Shown here piece by piece: positions 24,111 to 36,915 of a stretch of 64,000 bases of DNA (its first letter is position 1; every line of letters begins with the position of its first letter). Both the position numbers and the translations under genes were made by a program. The stretch is from Sciurus carolinensis. Lineage: Eukaryota; Chordata; Mammalia; Rodentia; Sciuridae. The notes below the pieces were generated by a model. That model saw nothing but the letters and a program-made list of their open reading frames with translations. It was not told the DNA's origin and searched no databases. Location of the stretch: assembly GCF_902686445.1 (NCBI RefSeq), contig NC_062214.1:50813177-50877176 (forward strand), given 5' to 3'.

Positions 24111-24644
24111 AGCCTGAGATCTGTACAGAGGACCTCCCCAATGACCTGGCTCAATGAAGGAGGGACAGTGAAGCTCAGTATGCCCTTTACCCGCATCATT
24201 ATTAATCCTTCATTCTCAGCTTCAGCTCTGGACTTTCCCAGAATTCTGTGCAGCTATGTAAAAACATGCCACCTTGTTTCTCTCTGTGTGTATTTCTGTT
24301 CCCTGATTGATTTTCCTCTATTTAATCTGGAATTCTCTGGGGCAGTGGTATTCCATGGTAGTGGTGCTACCCAGACTGGTCAGAGGAAAGTGGGCAGCCT
24401 GTTCCTTATAAATACCGTGAGTCACATGTCTTCCCAGCTGCCAAAAATATTCAGGCAGAGCCCAGTATTCCTTTGGCCTGTGTAAATTTCCTGAGGCTGG
24501 GAACACAGTGCATCCTTTATACTCATAGACTTGCATGCTTTCCTGGGGTCTTCTTATCTTAAGAACCTGGTTTTTGGTGGGCTAAGGTTCTTTCCCCAGC
24601 CCACCTAAACTACAGTTGGGACAACCATGCTCAGCAGTGGTGGT

Positions 24645-24775
24645 GGATCATGGAGTCTTAGCGCTGGCCTGGCCACTTACTAGCTGGATGATACTGAACA
24701 ACTCCTGAGACTCGGTTTATTAATACATAAAGTGGGATGATAATAGTCCTTAAGGGCATACAATTGATGAATCTG
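24645..24775 (+). mobile_element. MIR SINE relic
   Basis: 'ggccacttactagctggatg' and 'taaagtgggatgataatagt' are MIR core and 3' segments. Confidence 0.65.
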
Positions 24776-24814
24776 GGTTTAATTTCCTGGGATTTGAGAA
24801 CGAAATAACTTTAA

Positions 24815-24990
24815 TCACAACCCTCATCCTTTTCAAACCTCAGTCTTCTCATCTGTACAATGGAGATAATAATTCTTGACCCATTGGGCTGTTGTACACA
24901 GTTGAATGCAAATGTTGGAGCTCTTGGGATAATTTCTGGCATGTAATAAAAGCTCAACAAAATTTGATATTACCATTTTATTACTATTAT
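24815..24990 (+). mobile_element. MIR SINE relic
   Basis: 'cctcagtcttctcatctgta', 'caatggagataataattctt' and 'catgtaataaaagctcaaca' form the MIR 3' half. It sits beside another same-strand MIR, so the two could be one MIR with an insertion. Confidence 0.65.
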
Positions 24991-27014
24991 TGTTCTAGTT
25001 TACAAGGTTGTGGGGTGGGTCAAATAAGCCCAAAGACTGAAAGTGAGTAATGTGGAGCTTGGAACACACTAGATTCTTCAAAATAGCTGCTCTTGGACTT
25101 TATAATGAGGATGTGAAACTTCCGAGAAGGCAGTAAGTAATTGGAAAGTAACTTCTCAGATACCAGGTTCTGTGCTGGTCACTCAGAATTTAGAGATGAG
25201 CTTCTCTTCTCCCCAGGCTACTGGGAGCACATAAACCCATGGGGAAACAGCCATGGACAGCACAGGGAAAGGATGGGGATAGTTCAGAGTGACGAATGTG
25301 CATGGGCACGGAAGACCCTATTCTTCCCAGCTTGTGTTGGAAACTTTAATTTCTGTTTTATTTTTATCACCAACGGTTTTATCTGCATGACCAGGAAGAA
25401 AAGCAGAGATGAAGTTGTAAAGGGTTATATTGAGAAGTTCTGGTCCATGAATAGTCAAAAGCCACAAGAAGAGTTTGAGCAGGAGAAAAGCATGAGTATA
25501 TTTGTCTTTTTGGAAGATGCTCCTGGCAGCCAAGGGAGTTGGGTGGGAACAGGTTGAAAAGTGCAGGGATATCAGCTTTGAGGCTTTGCCATCAACCTGG
25601 TGAAAATAAGAGGGACCTTAAGTGTGTGTGTTGTGGGGGCAGATTCAGGAGGTCTGTAGGAGATAAGCAGAAAGATTTTCCCAAGACAAGCTAAGGGGCT
25701 GTCACTTAGGATGTGAGATGGGAAGTGCAAGGGAGTGGGGATGAGGTCTTTTGGGAGGAGAAAGCACTTACCACTCTTTAGGTCTTCTTCCTCTCCAGGA
25801 AATTCTTCCTGGGCTTACTTAGATGTGACTATGGACTAAGGCATAGTTTGGTACTGAGAGGAATTGGAGGATTAGTGAAAGCATAGCTCTGAGTGCATAT
25901 TCCAAAAAGAGGACAGTCTCCAGGTGACCTTTCTGCCTCCCATTGGGATTAGAAAGAGATCCATATCAGGAGCTCTTGGAAATTCTTGAACTTTCTAGAG
26001 ACCATCATGGTGGAAGGCTACCATGGGCACTTAAAGAGTGATATAGTCAATTTTCTTTTATTCCTTCTTGTGGTAACTTAGGACTCCAGTCCAATGATTG
26101 GGTTTTTTTTGTCCTCATGTTGAGAATAAATGGAAGTGTGCCATCTTGTCCAGGTATCATTTGGAACTTAATAGTCCCTCAAACCATTGTACATCATGTT
26201 GTCTTTGACAAATGCTCCCAGTCAGGTCAGAGAGCTATGTTCCTTGCACACAGCTGCCTGACTCTAAGTAGTAAATATATTTCCCATCAGCCCCCGTGCT
26301 GAGTCCTGAGCCTGACTCCCTGCAGGCTCTGAGTGTGGCTGTTGGCTGAATGCAAAGCACCTCCCTGCTGCCTCCTCTTGGGGCTGCCACCTCAGAGACC
26401 TTGCAGGAAGTGAGGGTGATTGATGTTTATAATGACCTCACAGTATTTTGACAGTCCTGTCATGTGCAGTCACAGCTCTGTCCCTTTCCAAGCCAAACCC
26501 AGTCTGTGCCAGGCATCAGGTCCCTGAAATAGGGACCAAGTTCCCCTTGGTGTAGGTATCGCCAACCTCCCTCTAAGCTCCCGCTGTCTGGTTCTTGCAC
26601 AGACTCTGTTTTCACAAACTCCTGTCTCTTTCAATTTTCCACAGGAAGGACAGAAGAGATTGTGGACAAGCCCAGAGCAGAAAACTCTGTTCTGACTTTA
26701 GCAGGGTCAATACCACTTTTAAATAGTTGTTTACCAGGTATGAATGATTATTATGAGGGGACTCAGTTTTTGTAGAACCAAGCACAGCTGCTTGGCTAAC
26801 AGTTTGGTTTTATTTCCCCCCTCATGTTGTTTGTGGCATAAAGTGAGGATATTTCCAGTTTGGGAGTATCCCTGCCCCCAATGTGGTGCCATTTGGTTCA
26901 TGTGCTTCGTCTAACTTCCATCTGCTGCCACAGAGAACCCTTCACTTTTCAGTCCCTCAAACAGATGGCCAAGAATGAGAGCCAAGTTTGGGAAATAGTC
27001 AAACCAAGTGAGAA
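24991..27014. other. Unique non-coding sequence
   Basis: No gene recognised. The 138-codon frame at 25141-25557 has no domain signature and overlaps a minus-strand open frame. Confidence 0.4.
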
Positions 27015-27155
27015 CATGGGGTTGAGAGTCAGGGTCCAGAATCCTGGAATCCAGCCTTGGAAGAGCAAATGGCTGACTGTGTGACCCAGAAGAAATTGCT
27101 TAACCTTTCTGGGCTCCACCTGTCTTGCACACTAAAATAGCAATAACAACAAAAA
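27015..27155 (+). mobile_element. MIR SINE relic
   Basis: 'ggctgactgtgtgacccaga' with 'attgcttaacctttctgggc' is the MIR CORE. Confidence 0.65.
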
Positions 27156-27721
27156 TAAACTAGGATCCTTTCTTACATGAGAACTGAATGGGAATGAACA
27201 GGATCCCAGGAAGGGGATTAGAGGAAGGGTTTGTCTGACTTCCTTGTTGAAGTGAGAGTGTCTCTGTCTATTCCTCTGGGTGGTTCTTGCAGACATCTGT
27301 ATGTGCTAATTCCCCTCAAGCTAAGTACAAGTCATTCCATCCATGGCAGCTTCAGACACTTGTACTCCCTAGTTTCCAGGAGCAGTGATTGCCTGTGTGA
27401 GATCTTTGGATCAGGGAGGGAACCTGCTTGCCATCCTGGGGCCAGAACTGCAAAGGGCAGGGATGGGGACTGGAGTCCTCCTGGAAGCCACAAATGCATC
27501 CTGATGTGTCTCCTGCAGGGATGCCTCAGTCCCAGGCCCGCTCTCCAGGAAGCCTCTTCTTCTCTCTTCTATAATCCACACACCTTCACTAGGGGTCTCC
27601 TATCCTGACACTGGATGTGAAAGGAACCTGTTTTCCCATCTCAACCCTGATGATAGGTTCCATCAAAACCAGGTGTCAGTGAATCTTAACAAGTTTACTG
27701 GCTTTTAAAATAGTGAGGAAG
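27156..27721. other. Unique non-coding sequence
   Basis: No repeat recognised. The 125-codon frame at 27231-27608 has no supporting signal. Confidence 0.4.
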
Positions 27722-27911
27722 GCTGGAGACGTAGGTGAATGCCTGTAATTTTAGCGACTCAAGTCGCTTGTAAGTTTGAGGCTAGCCTCAGCAAATTAGT
27801 GAGACCCTATCTCAAAAGAAGAAGGTTAAAGAAGGACCAGAGATGTAGTTCAGTGGTAGAGTGTCCCTGGGTTCAGTTTTCAGTATCAAAAAACAAACAA
27901 ACAAACAAACA
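27722..27911 (+). mobile_element. B1-dID composite SINE with (CAAA)n tail
   Basis: The B1 half is diverged ('ggtgaatgcctgtaatttta', 'tgagaccctatctcaaaa'). The ID half is 'gaccagagatgtagttcagt' and 'ggtagagtgtccctgggttc'. The tail has become (CAAA)n. Confidence 0.85.
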
Positions 27912-29329
27912 TAGGGAGGACATAAGAATGTTCAGTGAATTATATATTTGGATAAAAGTTAAGGTGAAGAAATAATTGGATAGGTATAGGAAAAAAGATG
28001 ATGGGCTTTCTTGAACATCTACCAAGTGAACACCTAGTATGCTAGGAATGAGACGTCCCCATCTCCCTCTGAGGTATCCCCATCTCACAGAAGGGAAGTG
28101 AGGTGCAACTATAAGTGGCAGAACTGAGATTTAGTCCTTAAGGGTACAGGTTCCAAGACTCAAGAATGGAGTGGCATACCTAAGGGGGCTGGCTGATGTG
28201 CCCAGTAGATGTGGGCATCTAAAGCCCAGGATGCTCTCTCCTGTTGTGGTTATATGTCTTTCTTCTAGTACAAGACAGAGATTAGGTTTTGTCTCCTTAA
28301 TTCAAGTGAGAAGATTGTGAAGGAACACTTGGGGTCCCTGGAGAAAGGGTTGTGTTTGATTAAGGATATCTGTCAGGAGCTTGAGAAGGGGATGGCAGGG
28401 ATGCTTGCTTCACTTTTTGCAGTCTGCTCTGGGGCTTCAGGCAGCTCTGTTTAGCTTTATCTCCCCTCCACCATCTCCATCTGATGCTTTCTCCATCTGT
28501 TACCATTCACCTGCCCTGAACCTCTTGAGGTACATGGTCTTTTCTTCTTCAGGCCTCAGATTCTTGTTTTTTGGGCTTTTGGTTGAAACTGTTGCCAGGG
28601 AGGTCCCTCAGTCAGTCTCAGCTGGCATCCATGCACACTGCCCTGCAGGATTCTTCTTATTTCTCCTGTCTTCTCCTGAGACACAAGTGGACAATCCATA
28701 GCATCTTCTGCTCCAGACCAGCAGCCTCTTGCCCCGAGAGCTCTTCGTGCTGTCTCTGTCCCCAGCCATTACATGGTGATTCAACACATCTGGAAATCCC
28801 ATACATTTTTGGGAAGGTAGGGACTCTGCACCCTATTCTAACCTCAGCAGCCTAGTCCAGCTGCTCTTAACAGGTGGCAAATCCTTTTGTCTGGTTTCAC
28901 TAATTTATATTTCATTAATAGTTTAAAAGACTGTTAGTAAATGGGAAGGACATGTTGGCTTTTTATCTTTGATTCTTCCAACCTCTTTGAGCTAGGTAGG
29001 GTAGTTTCTGATTCACTGGGCCCAACTTTCTTGAGCTCAAAAAGTGACTCCCTGGACCCATGAAGAAGCGGGTTGGTTTTGCCTAAGGCTTAACTCCCAT
29101 CAGTTTGGGTTGGGACATGGTGTTCTGGGACATTCTCCAACTAACTGTTGCCCGTGAATCCAAGTGGAGTGGATACTTTGATGTCTATTTGGGTTTACAG
29201 TTTCCCCATCAGTCAAAGAAGCAAGAAGAAATGAAAGGAATGATTAGCACCCCAAATTATTCACATGTCCTTATTTATTGGCTGCCATAACAAACCTGTG
29301 CTGTATAAATCTCCATTTATTGATGAAGA
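27912..29329. other. Non-coding sequence
   Basis: 28055-28140 is probably a minus-strand MIR 3' piece ('cccatctcacagaagggaag'). The rest is unique, without a supported exon. Confidence 0.4.
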
Positions 29330-29560
29330 CAATTTTTTTGAGTGTTTATTATGCATCAGGTGGGCACTGTATCTTCATGGCATGTATGCATGTGTGTGCA
29401 CGTGTGTGTGTAAAACTTCACTTAATAACTCTTGCAACAATCCTGTGGTAGCCTTACCTTCAATTTACAAATTTACAAATGAGAAAACAGGCTCAGGAGG
29501 TCAAATGCTACATTAAAGGACATACACTGGGAAATTCTGAACCAGGATTAAAATGTAAAA
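29330..29560 (-). mobile_element. MIR SINE with internal TG expansion
   Basis: 'gagtgtttattatgcatcag' and 'ttacaaatgagaaaacaggc' are antisense MIR landmarks. A short TG-rich stretch (about 29380-29412) interrupts them. Confidence 0.65.
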
Positions 29561-30995
29561 TTCTCAATTTCTAGGCCCAAGCCTTTAACTCCACCCTCAG
29601 TGAAACAGGCATTATTTTCTCCTCTTATTCTTGGAAATGTTAATAAGAATTTCCAGGACAGGGCTGGGCTGGGAAGGCCCCTGTCTGACCTGCTGTTTAA
29701 ACCACTCCAAATGCTGAGCTCTGGCCAAGCCACAGCATACATGGCTATGGTTCAAACAAGTAAGCAAGACCATTGCACCTTCTCATTAGCATCTGGGAGG
29801 AGAACAAAAGCAAGAGAACTAAGTCTCCATCGGCCATTTCACTGTGGAGCCAGGCCACTGGCTTCATTACTGGCCAGACATCTCAGGTATCCTTCAGGCC
29901 AGAGGAGTGACAGAACACAGGGATGACTTCTCAAGCTTTCAGAATGCTTCTTCCCCTAACACTGAGATCTGCAGATAGTCCTCCATTACCCCCACCATCT
30001 CTGGTTGCAAGATTGCCTCTGCTACTGTCCAGGTGTCTGAAGCTTCTCAGGTAAAACACTGTGGCAACCTGGCCTTCCCCCTGCTTCTGTGACATGCAGA
30101 TTCAACTTTTAAACTCTCCCCCTTGCAATTGCACAAGTCTGTACTTGGGCACTTCATGTCTGCACGTTTTTCTTTCTTCCAGCAACCCCATTCCGATCAC
30201 TCATTCATTTAGTGTTAACCAAAGAACTTTGGTGTGCTTCAGCTGCCTTGTACTTAGTAAGGAAATTAATATATATATACAGTCCTGCCTTCAAAGGCTT
30301 CATATTTCATATAACAATTCATTTTCTCCAGATGTTACAAATTTGCAAAATTCATTTGCTTTCATGTTTTCAGTTGGGCATTTTCTCTTTGGGTCTACTT
30401 CTGCATGCTGCTCTGCTTTCCTTCTACAGACTTCCTGATGCATATTTAATCTTCTTAGCCCTGAGTTCTCAGGTGATTCCAGGTCTTGCTTTAGTATGAG
30501 CAGAGAGCTCTATCAGTACAGGCCAGTGAGGATCGTGAATGTCACGTGACACTTGGTGCTGCAGCCTTCTGCTTTGATAGGAAGGGTTTTCCTGAGAGAC
30601 ACCATGTAAATTGGTTTGTGGCTTTATGCAGCAACTCATTATTTGTTCAGGCTCAGGCTGGCAGAGAACTAAGCCTTGAACATAAGCTTCAGGTCATGGA
30701 AGTCTCTTGGCTTCTAAATTCTGCAGTCCTCAAGTCAGAGATCTTCCACCTTTAGCTGTCTTACTCAGGACATACTAAATATGTGTCAGGGGGCAGGCAT
30801 TATAGTCATAGGTAAAATTTGGCACATAGAAGTAATGTATTTGGCCTTTACTATTATAATGCAAAGGGCTTTAAGTGTGTCATTCATTCTTTAGGGTGAT
30901 CTTGAGTGGGCCACAGTCCTTGCTCCTCCTTATTAAGAATACCAGACTCTCCTTCCATTTGTTACTGACTGTTCCCTGATGGACTTGTGACAGAG
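29561..30995. other. Unique non-coding sequence
   Basis: No gene or clear repeat recognised. Confidence 0.4.
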
Positions 30996-31115
30996 CATTC
31001 TCTTTGACTCCTTGTAATAACTGGATGAAGATCATTTTATAGACAAGGAAACTGAGGCCCACCTGGAGGTTATGGAATATGTGCCAAGTCCCGTAGCAGG
31101 ATCAAGGATGGGCTT
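30996..31115 (-). mobile_element. MIR SINE relic
   Basis: 'cattttatagacaaggaaac' and 'tgaggcccacctggaggtta' are the antisense MIR 3' portion. Confidence 0.6.
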
Positions 31116-31304
31116 AGTCTTTCTAATGTTGCATTCCTACCCTTCCACTCTGCTGTGCTTCTTTGAACCCAGCTTTTGTCCATCAGACAAACTGGTACCA
31201 TGTAGCAGTGGTCCAGGCCTGACCTGGACTTGCAGGAGTAGAGAGACATAGCCACAATGTTCCATGATCTGGAACATTATTAACTCAGTTCTTTGCACCT
31301 GAAG

Positions 31305-31305
<1 letters not shown>

Positions 31306-31338
<33 letters not shown>

Positions 31339-31339
31339 C

Positions 31340-31384
<45 letters not shown>

Positions 31385-31403
31385 CAGACAGATAGAGACA
31401 GAG
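31306..31403. repeat. Compound (TG)n(AG)n microsatellite
   Basis: About 17 TG units, then a slightly interrupted AG/GACA run on the plus strand. Confidence 0.97.
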
Positions 31404-31957
31404 ATGGGGAGGGGGAAGGGGAGTCCCTTCCCCAAGGTGGTCACCATGGCAGTGAAGAACAGATAAAAGGAAATTGAATTGTAACCAGATACTATAGTAT
31501 AGCCTGACAAGTTTTAGTCCAAAGATAGTGATCTGAACAGAACTTGAAAATCCTCTACTTTCCCTCTAAGGAAGATGCCTCAGAAAGAGCCAACCTAATT
31601 GTAATAGGAAATATAAAACATCGTCACTGAGAATTAGGGAAAGACGTATCTACATACCCAAGACTTGGAATGGAGTGGAGAAGGGAGTGACCATTTCCCG
31701 TCATCCCCGCAAACTTTTGGATCTCTAAGCTGGCAAAATTAATTTACTGTCAGTTTACCAGTTTGGCATTTCTACATTAAATCTAAATCATCCTCAACTG
31801 TCATTCCTTGTCTCTGAAAGATTTGAACAAGGATCCACACTATCTGTCAGGAACCCAAATAGGTAGGTCTATTTGAAATGTTTGAATGTGGACCAAAGAG
31901 TTAAAAAAACATTATCAAAGGGTTAAAACAAATTGAATTTTTTGTTGTGTTTTGTTT
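31404..31957. other. Unique non-coding sequence
   Basis: No gene or repeat recognised. Confidence 0.4.
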
Positions 31958-32128
31958 TTTGATACTGGGGATTGAATCCAGGAGTGTTGTACGACAGTCA
32001 CATCTCCAGCCCTGTCTTAATTTTACTTTGAAACAGGGCTTGCTAAGTTGTCCAGGTTAGCTTTGAACTCACAATCCACCTGCCTCCTGAGTCTTCGAGA
32101 TTATAGCCATATGCCATTTTGTTCTGCT
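31958..32128 (-). mobile_element. B1-dID composite SINE, diverged
   Basis: Antisense ID ('gatactggggattgaatcc', 'cacatctccagccctg') and antisense B1 ('gcttgctaagttgtccagg'). Confidence 0.85.
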
Positions 32129-32739
32129 GTGAAAAGGGTTTCTTACAAAGAAAACACTTTGGTTTTCCCTAAGACTTCTTCAGCACAGTGAGTACCAGGA
32201 AATAGTTCCAGAGTTTGGATATGAAGGGTTTGACCCAAATATCACATTGTTTAAAATAAAAAGGTTATAAACAATTTGAACCATTTGGTCATTGAGCTTG
32301 ATTTGAAAAACATTTTGAATACACAGGATCTCACTCTTTAAATGAACCCTGTGGCTAATTATTTATAGAGTGATTTTTTTTTTTTTTTTATGTAGTGAAT
32401 ACTTTTCTGGTGACATAAATGTATACTCCCTCGACTGTGAATTTCACACGTGGGGTTTTCTAAAAGCAGGGCGTAGTGGAATTGGATCTGCTAAGAAAAA
32501 TAACCATAATTTTAGGGGCAGGTGACTATTTTTCTTTTCCTGTGTTTTCCAGTCTGTTCAGATACCATCATGAGAAGTAAGTCTTTGGAATAAGTCACAC
32601 TGATAAGCAGGTCTCCTTTCATTGCAGTGGTCTTTGGTAGACTTAAAAATGGCTCCTATGCTTTAATGGCCATTGAATTCATGTGAGCCAGAATGGAGTG
32701 AAATCTGAAGACTGGTATTTAAGTCTGAGTTCTGGATTA
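32129..32739. other. Unique non-coding sequence
   Basis: Includes a T-run at 32376-32389. No gene recognised. Confidence 0.4.
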
Positions 32740-32965
32740 TTCATCTTTTTTTTGTTGTTGTTGACACATAATAGTTGTGTGAATTTTTGGGGTTCAATAT
32801 ATGTATGAGTTGAGATTGGCCAATGGGTACAGTGTCACAATGAGATAGGAGAACATGCTGATGTGCTCTAGTAGGGAGACTGTAGTTAACACAGTATTAT
32901 ATATTCCAAAATAACAAGAAGAGAGGATTTTAAAAGTTCTCATCAGAAAGAAAAGGATTATTCCA
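32740..32965 (+). mobile_element. Old L1 3' UTR-like fragment
   Basis: 'gactgtagttaacacagtat' and 'ttttaaaagttctcatcaga' recall the 3' UTR of L1MA/L1MB-age elements. The first 80 bp are less certain. Confidence 0.45.
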
Positions 32966-34569
32966 TCTTAAACTGGGAACCTTGGCCCCTTCCTCTTACC
33001 CTTCCATAGAAAGTGGTTTATGAAATGAGAGTAGCCACTTGTACCCTATGCTGGGGACCCACAGTGGAGGGCATTTTGTGATCCCCAGAGGGATTCTCAA
33101 GTACACCCCATAGCTGCTCCAGGCCTTCTTTACTCTACTAATACCCTGAGTCACTGTCTGAGTGCCTTTAACTCCCTAACTTGAAATGCCCACATGCCTG
33201 GCCTTCTCTTAGGTCTCAGAGGTCAGGAGATTGTCTTCCCACCCCTCCCCTGCCTGGACTGTCCCCTCCACTTTCTTCCACCTCCTGGGCTTCTGATAAC
33301 TGATCATCCTTGTTTGCATCCTGACCTGGCTCCAGCTGCTGCTATTTCTCAGTGGATGCAGTTGGGAAGAGATGCTTGCATCCACCTCCCTCAGTCCTGC
33401 CACGCAGGTTCTCTCTAGCTCCTGTTTCTCCATTTCTGCTTTCACTGCTCCACTCCTTAGCCACCATTCTTTAAGATTCTCAAACTGTATTTTCTCAGGT
33501 ATTATGAGAAAAGGAGGCACAAGCTGACTTCTGCCCCACTTCAACCAGTTAACTATTAAGTACTGGGTTGCTATTAAGAGTTTATTAGAGCAAGGACTTG
33601 CTGGCCTCCAGATAGAAACACCTGAAAATTGTGCTCTGGGGTAGGGCACAGTGAGGCTGGAATTTCCAAAGGCTGGCATAACACCTCTAGAGAACACTGG
33701 GCTTTTGTAGGAAAATGGGAAGGCTTGTAGACTAGTAGACTTCCTTTTATGCAACTTCCCCAAATCCTATTGTGCATGAATCTCCTCCACAAATCTCCAG
33801 GCATCTGTGATTAAGAGCTTCTTGGGAACTACATCTTGGACCCTGCACCTGGGAAAGGAGGTGTGTGTGAGTACGTGTGACAGGCAGTCAGGCCTGTTGC
33901 AGAGATTTTGCCAGCTTCTAACTCAGCTTCCATGTCTTGAGGGGTCTGGGACAGCTCTACGCAGAACAATCCTTGTCCCCAACCCCTTGCCGGCTGGCTC
34001 ATGGTTTAGGCTGATGGTTGATCCCTTTGATGCCCACCCACTACTTTTTCTGTTCAACACTTTTATTAGTTGATTGCTCAGCATTTTGTAATTTATCATC
34101 TTCCATTATCCATCTGTTGGCAACCAAACACAATTCAATTTCTGCAGTAATTACTGTGATCAGCATGACGTACTGACCGGAAGCTGTGACCATGATTCCT
34201 AGTAGCCTGTACTCACAGTTCTTTGTCTCTTAGTGTCTGACAGAGCCCAGGAGGGAGGAAGAGCCATGACCAGGACATTCCAGGTGCCCTTCTGTTTCCG
34301 GAACTCTGATTTCTTGGAACTGTCGTTCTGCCCACAGCTAAGACAAGCTCTAGGGGGCCGGAAAGCCTAATAGACCATCTCCTCCCTTCTGCCTTCAGGA
34401 CAGCACAGGCAGAAAAGGAGTCCCATGAAATTGCCACAAGCATGAATGTCATTTTTTTTTTTTTTAAGGAAACTCCCTACATTTTATTTCATTCATTTTG
34501 CGAGTTCTTTAGAATTCTGTGTTAACTGGAAATAAAAACACTTAACTTTAAGCTTCATTGTCTCATCAG
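32966..34569. other. Unique non-coding sequence
   Basis: A 184-codon minus frame at 33209-33763 overlaps open frames on both strands and has no domain signature. No repeat recognised except a T-run at 34452-34465. Confidence 0.4.
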
Positions 34570-34695
34570 GTGGATGCAGGTGACCTGGTTCAAGCTGTGG
34601 CTCTGCTACCTACTGGTTATGTGACTAGGCAGCCTCTCTGAGGCTTGGTTTCCTCTTCTGCAAAAAGAGGGCAATACTATCTATCTGCTTTGTTT
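34570..34695 (+). mobile_element. MIR SINE relic
   Basis: 'ctgctacctactggttatgt' and 'tgaggcttggtttcctcttc' mark the MIR CORE. The next 110 bp (34700-34810) recall L2/MIR-type 'acatttattgaatatc' sequence. Confidence 0.7.
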
Positions 34696-34810
34696 TCATG
34701 AAGTCATTCAACATTTATTGAATATCTTACATAATTTTCATGTACACTAAGCATGTGCTGGGCCCAGAACTGGTCCCTTATGGAGCTCATGTCTAGAGGG
34801 AGATAAATCA

Positions 34811-36035
34811 AGAGGCAGGGGGATTATGCACTGTGTTGGGTTGGAGAATGCTTGGTCTAGAAGATAATGACCCCACTTTCCAACCCTGAGCATCTGGCAC
34901 GTATGGAAAACAGGTGGGTGGCCTGGGGAGGCCAATGGGAACCCTGTGTGCTTGGAAAAGAACTGGGCTGTGGTCTAGGTGGGAGGTGGAGGGAACTGGC
35001 TGGGAAGGTGTTGAGGTTTGGGAAGGCTGTGGGTTACAGAACTGGAGCTCTGAGAGGCTCAGAGAAAGCACAGGGCAGCTGGGGTGTGGGAGAGAACAGA
35101 GAGATGGCAGGATGCCTTTTTGGCAGCCTACAGGGTCGCCTGCCAAGTGAGGCATGGTGGGCTTAGCAGTCTGCAGCATTTCCCAGGTGATTGATCTCAC
35201 TAGTCTCCTGGGGGGCACAGAGGATGGGGGCAGGATGTGTGGGGATGTTGACTTAGGCACCTGAGCCCTGGACTAGACAGCCTACTTCCAGAATCAGCAG
35301 CAGCCAGTGGTAGGGAAAGACCAGCCTCTCTGGAAAGTGAGTGCAAGCCCCCTGGGAGAATGCCAAGCACATTTGATCCAAACCCAGGCTGAAGTACTGG
35401 ACTCTGCCAACTCCCTAGTTCCCTGGTGTGCTCCTCTTCTGTCTCCTTACAGACACCTACATTACAGATATCAAGAGGTTTTTACACCAGGAAAGCCCAT
35501 TTGTGAAAATCAGATGTCCTTGAATAGATCACAAGTCGTGGCTTGCTTTCGCCCTCTAAGAGGACCTCTGGGTGCAACTGCTGGTCTCAGGGCTCACTCA
35601 AGGAAAGCAATGCCAAATTCCTTCTCCCTGGCCTTCCTCACGTTACTCTGCATGCAGCTGCAGGAGGAAGGTAGATTTAGAAGCAGAGTGACAGTGAGGG
35701 GGAGACAGAGATAGAAAGAACCTGTTGCAAACATTTCCCATCTATTGCCATCAGGGCATCACCTGCCCTAGCCACAAAGGACAAGCATGTGTTTGTAGGA
35801 GGGCTCTAGAATGCCTGGCATACACGGGAGGGAGCACCCTTCCAGGTTGACCTGCTTCTGCTTTGCAAAATCTGGTTAGAAACGTTTGCCCTTTCTGCAT
35901 TTAGCAACATTGTAATGGGTGTGAGCTTATAAGATTACAGACATGGTTCCAAATAATCCATTCTTTGATCTATGTTGCTTGTACGTTTCCATATTGGATA
36001 CCATTGCAGGTTTATGTAGCTTTGGTTTCAAACAA

Positions 36036-36038
<3 letters not shown>
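34811..36038. other. Unique, relatively GC-rich non-coding sequence
   Basis: Overlapping open frames on both strands at 34808-35260 and a 135-codon plus frame at 35307-35714 have no recognisable protein signature. No repeat recognised. Confidence 0.4.

Positions 36039-36113
<75 letters not shown>
36039..36113. repeat. Compound (TG)n(AG)n microsatellite
   Basis: About 19 GT units run directly into about 17 GA units with almost no interruption, suggesting a recently active, probably polymorphic repeat. Confidence 0.97.
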
Positions 36114-36116
<3 letters not shown>

Positions 36117-36449
36117 TGAAATTTGCTTATACTTAATTTGATCATAAATTTGGTTAAAACTGCACATTTTCAAGTCAGCAGGATTCAGTACCTGCTATCA
36201 GTACTGCTTTTCAGTACTTTGATGTTTCAGATGATTGTATATTCTGCATTTGAGTTAGGTCAGAATGGGTGAGTCCGTTTAAGGTTCTTATGCATGCCAG
36301 GACTTTGCTCTCAAAGCTCACTGAGTTGCTTGCTTTGTCTATGAACCTGGGTCTGAGGGGCAGCCTGTGAGTCACGTCCAGCCTGAACTTATTCTGTTCA
36401 GCTCATACAGTGTTTTAAAATCTGGAAAATTTACGTTGCAATTCAGTTA
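36114..36449. other. Unique non-coding sequence
   Basis: No gene or repeat recognised. Confidence 0.4.
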
Positions 36450-36668
36450 TTCCAGGTATCTATTGCTGCCTATTAAAAAATCTTAGTGAAAAAAATCAAA
36501 GGGAGCTCAATAGAGAAAAGGGACTAAAGGGTGGAAGAATGGGAAGGAGGGGGGATGCTGGGGAGTGATATTGGCTAAATTATATTGTTGTATTTTGGGC
36601 ACATATGAATATGTAACAAATCTCATCAATATATACAACTATAATGCAACAATTAAAAGTGTAGGAAA
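36450..36668 (+). mobile_element. Sciurid-type L1 3' UTR end
   Basis: 'gagctcaatagagaaaaggg' leads into 'gggaaggaggggggatgctg', then 'gcacatatgaatatgtaaca' and 'acaactataatgcaacaatt'. This matches, by pattern, the reverse complement of the L1 3' ends found antisense elsewhere in the window. Confidence 0.5.
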
Positions 36669-36681
36669 AAAACAGTGATTT

Positions 36682-36733
36682 CCTTCCTTCCTTCCTTCCT
36701 CCCTCCCTTCCTTCCTTCCTTCCTTCCTTCCTT
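36682..36733. repeat. (CCTT)n microsatellite inside a SINE target-site duplication
   Basis: CCTT/CCCT units lie between the left flank 'cagtgattt' (36673-36681) and the SINE body. The right flank 'tagtgattt' follows the SINE (36907-36915). The tract therefore occupies the place of the SINE A-tail. Confidence 0.95.
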
Positions 36734-36900
36734 TTGATGCTGGGGATTGAACCCAGGGGCACTGAGCCACATCCCCAGCCTGTTTTATTTGTTTTGAGAT
36801 AGGGTCTCACTAAGTTGCTGAGACTGGCTTTGAACCTATGATCCTCCTGTGTCAGCCTCCCAAGTTGCTGGGATTACAGTTGTGTGCCACCATACCTGGT
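36734..36900 (-). mobile_element. B1-dID composite SINE
   Basis: Antisense ID ('gatgctggggattgaaccc', 'gagccacatccccagcc') and antisense B1 ('gagatagggtctcactaag' to 'gctgggattacagttgtg'). A near-identical target-site pair encloses it together with the preceding CCTT tract. Confidence 0.93.
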
Positions 36901-36915
36901 AAAATCTAGTGATTT

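Noticed and set aside
33209..33763. 184-codon minus-strand open frame
   Set aside because: It overlaps open frames on the other strand and has no recognisable motif.
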